Shown piece after piece: positions 58,645 through 64,000 of a stretch of DNA of 64,000 bases. The number at the start of each line of letters is the position of its first letter. Within the stretch, counting starts at the first letter, position 1. A model generated the notes under the pieces. It was given only the letters and a program-made list of their open reading frames with translations, searched no databases and was not told the DNA's origin. Source of the DNA: JABMQF01 sp964563755 (GTDB lineage Archaea; Nanobdellota; Nanobdellia; Woesearchaeales; UBA11576); NCBI GenBank assembly GCA_964563755.1, contig CAZLYC010000006.1, forward strand, positions 35,887 to 99,886. The letters run 5' to 3'. Made by a program: the position numbers and the translations under genes.

Positions 58645-59661
58645 CTATTTTGAGAAAACTCCGTCCACTTTCGCCTTGCAATATCCGCACTTTCCGGCTT
58701 TTACTTTGACAGAATTGACTGTGAAGAAGCTTCCTCTTGATATTATCTTCTTACTGCATTTCGGGCAGAAAGTATCTTCTGTCTCCTCGATAGCTATGTT
58801 GCCCACATAGACATACTTAAGTCCTGAATCTTTAGCTATCTTGTAGGCGTTGAGCAGTGTCTCATGAGGTGTGGGTGGTATATGCGTCAGCTTATAGTAC
58901 GGAAAGAATCTTGAGAAGTGCAAAGGCACTCTTGTTCCGAGTTCTTTTTTTATCCAGTCGCATTGCTTCTTTATTGTTGCCGCATCATCATTCAATGTAG
59001 GTATCAATAGCGTAGTGAGTTCTGTCCAGACGCCCATTTTGACAACAGTCTTTATCGTATCTAGGATTGGCTTAAGATGACCTGAGCAGATGTTCCTGTA
59101 GAATTCTTCTGTGAATCCTTTAAGGTCTATGTTGCAGGCGTCTATGTATTTATACAATTTCTTTAATGGAGCCTGGTTAAGGTAGCCATTCGTGACCATT
59201 ATGTTTTTCAGTCCTTTCTCGTGCGCGAGTTTTGCTGTGTCTAGCACATACTCATAGAATATAGCAGGTTCTACATATGTGTAGGATATTGAATCACAGC
59301 CGTTCTTCAGGGCGTTCTCGACAACCTGTTCAGGTGACATGCTGAAGCATTCAACTTCGTCAGGCCCTCTTTGTGATATCTGCCAGTTCTGGCAGGATTT
59401 GCAGTGCAGGTTGCAGCCAGGTGTAGCGATTGAATATGTCTTGCTGCCTGGAAGGAAGTGGAACAGAGGCTTTTTCTCAACAGGGTCAACGCCAGCAGTG
59501 CAAGGCAGCCCATAGACGAGCGAGTATAGTTTTCCTGCGTGGTTCTCCCTGACTCTGCAGCTTCCTCTCTTGCCGTGGAGTATTATGCATTTGTTGGGGC
59601 ATAGTTGGCACTGCACTTTCATGTGCTCAAGCTTCTTATAGAACATGGCTTCTTTCAACAA
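58645..59661 (-). CDS. amrS: AmrS-type radical SAM protein (AmmeMemoRadiSam)
   Basis: 338 residues. N-terminal CQLCPNKCIILHGKRGSCRVR is typical of this PflA-like group. The radical SAM cluster motif is PGCNLHCKSCQNWQIS (about residues 78-90), and YTYVEPAIFYEYV, NGYLNQAPL and DIDLKGF-like NIDLKGFTEEFY follow. The C-terminus has a two-CxxC zinc ribbon (FCPKCSKKII...KCGYCKAKV). Homologues are called AmmeMemoRadiSam system radical SAM enzymes and usually neighbour AMMECR1 and MEMO genes; neither is in this window. The [4Fe-4S] cluster would cleave SAM to a 5'-deoxyadenosyl radical. Substrate unknown. Confidence 0.88.
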   Translation of the reverse strand: MLKEAMFYKKLEHMKVQCQLCPNKCIILHGKRGSCRVRENHAGKLYSLVYGLPCTAGVDPVEKKPLFHFLPGSKTYSIATPGCNLHCKSCQNWQISQRGPDEVECFSMSPEQVVENALKNGCDSISYTYVEPAIFYEYVLDTAKLAHEKGLKNIMVTNGYLNQAPLKKLYKYIDACNIDLKGFTEEFYRNICSGHLKPILDTIKTVVKMGVWTELTTLLIPTLNDDAATIKKQCDWIKKELGTRVPLHFSRFFPYYKLTHIPPTPHETLLNAYKIAKDSGLKYVYVGNIAIEETEDTFCPKCSKKIISRGSFFTVNSVKVKAGKCGYCKAKVDGVFSK

Positions 59662-59730
59662 TGCACCTCTTTATATGCCTTTTAAAGTGCCTTTGTTTTT
59701 ATTCTTTTGCATTGCAGCATTACCTGTTGA

Positions 59731-59831
59731 GTATCATTGCCACCTAGCGAGCGTCGTTTGTGTATTCTATTGACCTTGCAGTTGGACAAACAACAACAGA
59801 GCAACAATCAAGGCGAGCGTGGCAATGATAC
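59731..59831 (+). repeat. Type B hairpin element B1
   Basis: Perfect 13-bp stem GTATCATTGCCAC/GTGGCAATGATAC, bulge CTA, GCGAGC boxes on both sides, loop TGCAGTTGGACA followed by AACAACAACA. It stands alone between two divergent genes. The remainder of the 59662-59923 gap holds a CATTTAAATA TATA near 59885 for the PHP gene. Confidence 0.9.
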
Positions 59832-59923
59832 ATTACGTGACATTGTATTGTTTGCGTATTGTATAAAAAAACCAGAAAAGCATTTAAATAACCCGAAAAG
59901 TTTGTGTTTTTGGGTGTTTATAT

Positions 59924-61264
59924 TTGAGAGATGTTGTATACAGTGTAGAAGATTCTAGCTTCAAGAAGAGTATTCTGGAAGGATGTGCTAAGGTGGATGG
60001 GCACGTGCATTCGATGTATTCTAAGAATCTTATACAGACACCGATAACAAAGATTATAGGTGTTAAGGAGAGTTATAACAAACCCCGGAAGATGAAGAAG
60101 ATACTTGAGAAGAGAGGCATGAATTTTTTCACAGTCTCTGATCACGATTCGATACTCGGCGCAATAGAGATGAGACGATATTTCCCTGAGGAGTCTTTCA
60201 TAAACTGTGAGTACACAGTGAACATTGAGCCTAACCATAACGGGCAGGTTGTCCATGTAGGCTGCTGGGGAATAGATTATGCTGGTTCGAGGTCTCCACG
60301 TTCTGACCTTGAGGTCTTCGAGCTGCATGATGAGCTTATGCAGATGAGGCATAAAGGCTGTGCCGCTTTTGCGGGCTATTGCAAGGAGAATGATATCGCT
60401 TTCGCGTTGAATCATCCTGCGTGGGAGAGCACGCCGAAAAGTTTCACAGGAAAGCAGCTTGATGAATTGACAGATATATTTCCAGTAATAGAGATAAATG
60501 GGGATTTCCAGCTTGAGAATCTTGTCGCCATCGAGATATCTGTCGATAAGAACAAGCCGATATGCGCGGGCACTGATGCTCACACATACAACAGGATGGG
60601 CAACCAGTATACCTGCTCGACGGTTCCTGCAAAGACACCTTATGAGTTCATCGATGCGTTCAAGAAAGGTAAGATAGGTATTGGAAGCAGGTTCAGCAGG
60701 CAGACGCAGGATACTATCGCAGACAGTTTTGATGCGGTAAAGAAGGAGTTCAACTGCGAAGCGAATGACATGCAGAAGGATATTTACCAGGGCATATTGA
60801 ATTATTTTGTTCATGAATGGGGCAAGAGGAAGCTTGCGGCAGTTGGAGTGATGCTATCGCTTCCAGTATTGCTAAGCAATGTGATATTTCCTGAAATAGG
60901 CATACCTGCTGCAGCATTGTTAGAAGGGAGTTTTTTTGCTACAATACCTGTCGTGATGTCTTGGGCAGAGAAGATAAAGCTGGAACGAAGGACAAGGAAG
61001 CTCTTCAATGATTATCATGAGTACAAGTTCATGAAGGCGACTGAGCAGATGAGGGATGAACTTGAGGATATCCAGTCGAAGATAGATACTATGAAGAGAA
61101 GGTATTCAGGCAGCCTTCCGTCTGTTGTCATGTATCCTGCGGGCTGGCAGCGTTTTGTCTACAACACGCTGAACAAGTTCAGGCTGTTCCACTCTGATTA
61201 TGATTTAAGCGACGTGCTGAAGATGCAGCCTGTGAAAGCGGTTGTTGAAAAGCAAAATCCTTAA
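59924..61264 (+). CDS. Membrane-associated PHP-domain protein
   Basis: 446 residues. PHP motifs: KVDGHVHSMYS (His-x-His, about residue 27), NFFTVSDHDSILGAIEM, FINCEYTVNIEPNHNGQVVHVG, LNHPAWES and CAGTDAHTYNRMG. All metal ligands appear present. After the catalytic part (about 1-265), a hydrophobic hairpin (KLAAVGVMLSLPVLLSNVIF; GIPAAALLEGSFFATIPVVMS) would insert into the membrane, followed by a coiled coil (MRDELEDIQSKIDTMKRRY). TTG 59924 is the likely start, about 38 bases from the TATA. It is a second PHP family member, not closely similar to the one at 53.6 kb. Confidence 0.8.
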   Translation: MRDVVYSVEDSSFKKSILEGCAKVDGHVHSMYSKNLIQTPITKIIGVKESYNKPRKMKKILEKRGMNFFTVSDHDSILGAIEMRRYFPEESFINCEYTVNIEPNHNGQVVHVGCWGIDYAGSRSPRSDLEVFELHDELMQMRHKGCAAFAGYCKENDIAFALNHPAWESTPKSFTGKQLDELTDIFPVIEINGDFQLENLVAIEISVDKNKPICAGTDAHTYNRMGNQYTCSTVPAKTPYEFIDAFKKGKIGIGSRFSRQTQDTIADSFDAVKKEFNCEANDMQKDIYQGILNYFVHEWGKRKLAAVGVMLSLPVLLSNVIFPEIGIPAAALLEGSFFATIPVVMSWAEKIKLERRTRKLFNDYHEYKFMKATEQMRDELEDIQSKIDTMKRRYSGSLPSVVMYPAGWQRFVYNTLNKFRLFHSDYDLSDVLKMQPVKAVVEKQNP

Positions 61265-61289
61265 ATAAGGCTGTTTCTCTGATAGGATT

Positions 61290-62039
61290 ATGAGTGTTGC
61301 AGTCTGGGCCTATTCGCTTATCAGCGTAATTATAGTAAGTTTGGTATCTCTTGTAGGAGTGTTCACTATAGGCCTGAAGGATATCGCTCTTAACAGGGTT
61401 CTTCTTTTCTTTGTGAGTTTTGCTGCGGGAGGCATGTTTGGCGGAGCCTTCTTCCATCTGATTCCTGAGGCTGCTGAGTCACATAGTTTCAGCTTTGTAG
61501 GCGCTTGCATACTTTCAGGCTTGCTTGCGTTTTTCGTGCTTGAGAAATTCATACATTGGAGACATTGCCACGTGCCTACTTCAAAGGGTCATCCTCATCC
61601 TATGGGTATGATGAATATTGTCGGTGATGGTTTCCATAATTTTATTGATGGCATGGTCATGGGCGGCGCTTACCTTGTTTCGACAGGGCTGGGTGTTACA
61701 ACCACATTCGCTATACTTATACACGAGGTTCCACAGGAGATTGGTGACTTTGGTGTCCTGCTTCATGCAGGTTACAAGAAGAAGAAGGCTCTTCTGTTAA
61801 ATTTCCTCTCTGCCTGCACCGCAATACTAGGAGTTGTTGTATCTTTGGTTATCGGCACAAGGGTTGAGTGGTTCACTCCGTTCTTGATTCCTTTTACTGC
61901 AGGCGGTTTCATCTACATTGCAGGCTCTGACTTGATTCCTGAACTTCATAAGGAATGCGGCGCATCACGGTCGTTCTTTCAGTTCATAGCTTTGGTTATG
62001 GGTATGGCCGCGATGCTTGCGCTAACGCTGCTCGAATAA
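61290..62039 (+). CDS. ZIP-family metal transporter
   Basis: 249 residues, about eight helices. Core motifs: GGMFGGAFFHLIPEA in helix 2, MMNIVGDGFHNFIDGMVMG in helix 4 and ILIHEVPQEIGDFGVLLHAG in helix 5, with the His, Asn, Asp and Glu that bind Zn2+/Fe2+. A His-rich loop (HWRHCHVPTSKGHPHPMG) precedes helix 4, as usual. It imports divalent metal into the cytoplasm. The gene follows the PHP gene at 25 bp and may be co-transcribed. Its last 18 bases overlap the convergent partial gene. Confidence 0.93.
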   Translation: MSVAVWAYSLISVIIVSLVSLVGVFTIGLKDIALNRVLLFFVSFAAGGMFGGAFFHLIPEAAESHSFSFVGACILSGLLAFFVLEKFIHWRHCHVPTSKGHPHPMGMMNIVGDGFHNFIDGMVMGGAYLVSTGLGVTTTFAILIHEVPQEIGDFGVLLHAGYKKKKALLLNFLSACTAILGVVVSLVIGTRVEWFTPFLIPFTAGGFIYIAGSDLIPELHKECGASRSFFQFIALVMGMAAMLALTLLE

Positions 62040-62383
62040 AGAAGAATATACAGAAATCCTTCTGTTAGATATCAATTCCTCGAGCGCTCTGTTCTTTTCC
62101 TTCGCATGCTCACATAGATCTTCAGGGTCTGGTTCATCATCTATCCTGAAATATTCCCTTACAGAAGGAATCTGTCGTAGCGTCCCATGCATCCTCTGTT
62201 CTATGCCATCTTCACTTTTATTGCTTGCAGAGCTGATGCGGGATATGGCGACTGTCTGCGCAGCATATTGGTCGGTACGGGCATCATCAGGATGGCTCTC
62301 TTCCATAGATAGGTAACCCTTGAAAGCTTCAGGTTCATCCTGGACAGGATTGATTAGCTGTTGAAGCGTCTCCCAGCCATCGC
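62022..62383 (-). CDS. Partial hypothetical protein, 5' end lost in assembly gap
   Basis: The minus-strand frame is open from the gap edge (…DGWETLQQLINPVQDEPEAF…) to a stop at 62022, at least 120 codons, so the ATG at 62306 is probably internal. The sequence is acidic and polar (RIDDEPDPEDLCEHAKEKNRA; LEELISNRRISVYSSLFEQ), with no motif recognised. Its codon bias looks like that of its neighbours. Confidence 0.5.
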
Positions 62384-62483
62384 NNNNNNNNNNNNNNNNN
62401 NNNNNNNNNNNNNNNNNNNNNNNNNNNNNNNNNNNNNNNNNNNNNNNNNNNNNNNNNNNNNNNNNNNNNNNNNNNNNNNNNNN
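62384..62483. other. Assembly gap (100 N)
   Basis: Exactly 100 Ns, the usual placeholder for a scaffold join of unknown size. Synteny across it should not be trusted. Confidence 0.98.
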
Positions 62484-62556
62484 TAGTTTAAGCAGGTATT
62501 AAAAAGAAAATGTTTAAAAGCTCCTCGTCTTATTAGGCGTAGAAAGAGGTGATTTT

Positions 62557-63897
62557 TTGGAGCATCTTAAGAGAAGCCTTGGCCTGTTCAGCGCAACGAC
62601 ATATATTCTTGGTGTGATAATTGGCGCAGGTATCTATGTAATACTTGGAAAGGCAGCAGGTATAACCGGCAACTCATTATGGCTCTCATTCATTTTCGCC
62701 GCTTTCATAGCAGCATGCACAGGCATGAGTTATGCTGAGCTCGCTTCGACATTCCCGAAGGACTCTGCTGAATACATCTATACTGAACGTGCTTTCAAGG
62801 ACAGGAGATTCTCTTTTGGAGTGTGCTGGCTTAAGCTGATAACCTTGTTCATAGGTACTGCTGCTGTAGCGCTTGGTTTCGGAGGATACCTCTCCAGGTT
62901 GACAGGACTAAATTTTATTGTGTGCGCTTTGCTTCTGCTACTCGTGGTAACTATGCTGAATATTTTTGGCATTAAGCAGGCCATGGTTCTTGATTCGATA
63001 ATGGTTGTTCTGGCAGTAATAGGTCTCTTTGTCGTGATAGGTTTTGGTCTGCCTCATCTCCATGGTTTTGATTTCTATCTTGATATGCCGAATGGATTTA
63101 GTGGTATATTCACTGCTGCTGCATTGATTTTCTTCGCTTACCTCGGGTTTGAGAATGTTGGAAATATAGGTGAGGAAGTTAAGAACCCGAAGAAGACATT
63201 GCCTTATGCGCTGATAATATCGATTATAATATCGACAATACTATATGTTCTTGTCGCGGTTATTGCTGTTAGCATAGTGCCTTGGGAACAGCTGGGTCAG
63301 TCGAATGCTCCGTTATCAGATGTGATGACAGCGATTCTTGGTTCTAAAGCAGGTATCTTCCTCGCAATAATGGCACTTGGCGCAACAGGCTCGACAGTGT
63401 TGGGTCTTTTCATAGCAACATCAAGGACACTATATGGAATGGCAGAAGAGAAATCCATGCCTTCTTTCTTCCTGAAGCTCACAAAGAAAAGGAAGCTGCC
63501 TTACATAGCAATCCTGACGACATTCGCTTTGAGTGCAGTATTCATAATCCCCGGCGACATCGCTTGGGCTGCGTTCATAACTGATTTCAGCGCATTGTTC
63601 GTCTTCCTTGTCGTGAATCTCTGTGTCATCGTTCTTAGGTATTCTCATGACCACATAATAAGGGGATTTAAGGTACCGCTCAATATAGGAAAGTTCCCTG
63701 TGATACCTGCTCTCGGGATTATATCCTGCTCAGCGCTCCTTTTCAGCTTCGAGAAGAAGATGTTCTTCATGGGAATGGCTCTGTTCCTTGTTGGCATGCT
63801 TCTCTACTCTGTACTGATTGACAGGAAAAGAAGGGAGATTACCGTGCCTGAACCCGCAATCAGGAAAGGACGCGGCAAAAAAATAAAAAAATATTGA
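62557..63897 (+). CDS. APC-superfamily amino acid permease
   Basis: 446 residues, about 12 helices. It starts at TTG 62557 with AGAGGTGAT four bases upstream. Helix 1 carries LGVIIGAGIYVILGKAAG, the G-[AS]-G-I/M substrate-binding break of amino acid/polyamine transporters. FAAFIAACTGMSYAELASTFP (helix 2), ALIFFAYLGFENVGNIGEEVKNP (helix 6) and the IATSRTLYGMAEE segment are all family-typical. A basic tail (RKGRGKKIKKY) lies in the cytoplasm. Probably an H+-coupled amino acid importer, useful to an organism with reduced biosynthesis. A run of eight Ts at about 63933-63940 follows as a likely terminator; the last 60 bases of the window show nothing clear. Confidence 0.92.
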   Translation: MEHLKRSLGLFSATTYILGVIIGAGIYVILGKAAGITGNSLWLSFIFAAFIAACTGMSYAELASTFPKDSAEYIYTERAFKDRRFSFGVCWLKLITLFIGTAAVALGFGGYLSRLTGLNFIVCALLLLLVVTMLNIFGIKQAMVLDSIMVVLAVIGLFVVIGFGLPHLHGFDFYLDMPNGFSGIFTAAALIFFAYLGFENVGNIGEEVKNPKKTLPYALIISIIISTILYVLVAVIAVSIVPWEQLGQSNAPLSDVMTAILGSKAGIFLAIMALGATGSTVLGLFIATSRTLYGMAEEKSMPSFFLKLTKKRKLPYIAILTTFALSAVFIIPGDIAWAAFITDFSALFVFLVVNLCVIVLRYSHDHIIRGFKVPLNIGKFPVIPALGIISCSALLFSFEKKMFFMGMALFLVGMLLYSVLIDRKRREITVPEPAIRKGRGKKIKKY

Positions 63898-64000
63898 TTA
63901 CAGAGTCGCTTCAAGTAAAACGAGCTGGGGGGTTTTTTTTATCTATGGATGAACTGGTTTCATACAGCTGACAAATTTGTGCCGGTAATCGTGGCCCAAA

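Noticed and set aside
59918..60814. Minus-strand ORF of 298 codons
   Set aside because: Antisense to the PHP gene, whose metal motifs are intact on the + strand; the antisense product has no motif.

Overview
The window is archaeal. It carries archaeal/eukaryotic-type ribosomal proteins (L15e, S6e, L10e/uL16), the gamma subunit of aIF2, a Nog1-type GTPase, Rad50, a family B DNA polymerase with a C-terminal PIP box, TrmB-type regulation, TATA/BRE promoters about 25-30 bp upstream of short or absent leaders, GAGGTGAT-type ribosome binding sites, and tRNA-Pro(GGG) and tRNA-Glu(CTC) genes without an encoded CCA. Class III (prepilin-like) signal sequences, a thrombospondin-like WSxC motif in a surface protein, a GtrA protein, a DUF1461 protein and many small zinc ribbons are the mix I associate with DPANN archaea, most likely near Woesearchaeota/Pacearchaeota. 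That placement is an inference, not a measured phylogeny. A run of exactly 100 Ns (62384-62483) marks a scaffold join.

Layout. 1-5.6 kb: two divergent cell-surface Ig-repeat proteins around a 540-bp regulatory gap. 5.7-11.4 kb: a PIN-domain operon, a large membrane PP2C phosphatase, and a divergent TrmB regulator/methyltransferase pair with a palindromic operator. 11.4-17.4 kb: L15e, glycosyltransferase, zinc-ribbon protein, DHH phosphoesterase, a helical-repeat protein and a lipoprotein. 17.6-28.6 kb: Rad50, tRNA-Pro, a surface membrane protein, a four-gene minus-strand operon with a flavin-reductase-like protein, a divergent RPE-like protein, a methyltransferase and a short DegT-like aminotransferase. 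28.8-35.1 kb: zinc ribbon, nucleotidyltransferase, PolB, thioredoxin reductase, OB-fold protein, DUF1461 and GtrA. 35.2-46.8 kb: an 11.5-kb surface block with a 2090-residue subtilase carrying six tandem Ig-like repeats, a 1368-residue prepilin-like protein and a lipoprotein. 47-57 kb: MNT/HEPN pair, eif2g-rps6e, tRNA-Glu, Nog1, Ser/Thr kinase, PHP hydrolase, AbrB-PhoU regulator and L10e. 57.2-64 kb: a pilin-like operon, AmrS radical SAM protein, membrane PHP protein, ZIP transporter, a gene cut by the gap, and an APC permease.

The strongest unexplained signal is a family of nine intergenic elements, 95-109 nt each, in two types (A and B). Each folds into a long stem whose sequence differs between copies but stays paired. 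A 3-nt bulge always sits on the 5' strand, followed by two GCGAGC boxes, one on each strand, which can pair with each other through tandem G.A mismatches. The loop carries a type-specific motif (GTGTACTYAGAY in A, TGCAGTTSRRCA in B). Three of the six loci hold an A element and a B element on opposite strands, back to back.

Functional themes are a heavy investment in secreted or surface proteins and pilin-like subunits, a eukaryote-like phosphorylation system (kinase, PP2C phosphatase with three RDTVNM-type motifs), two PHP hydrolases, and small toxin-antitoxin-like modules.
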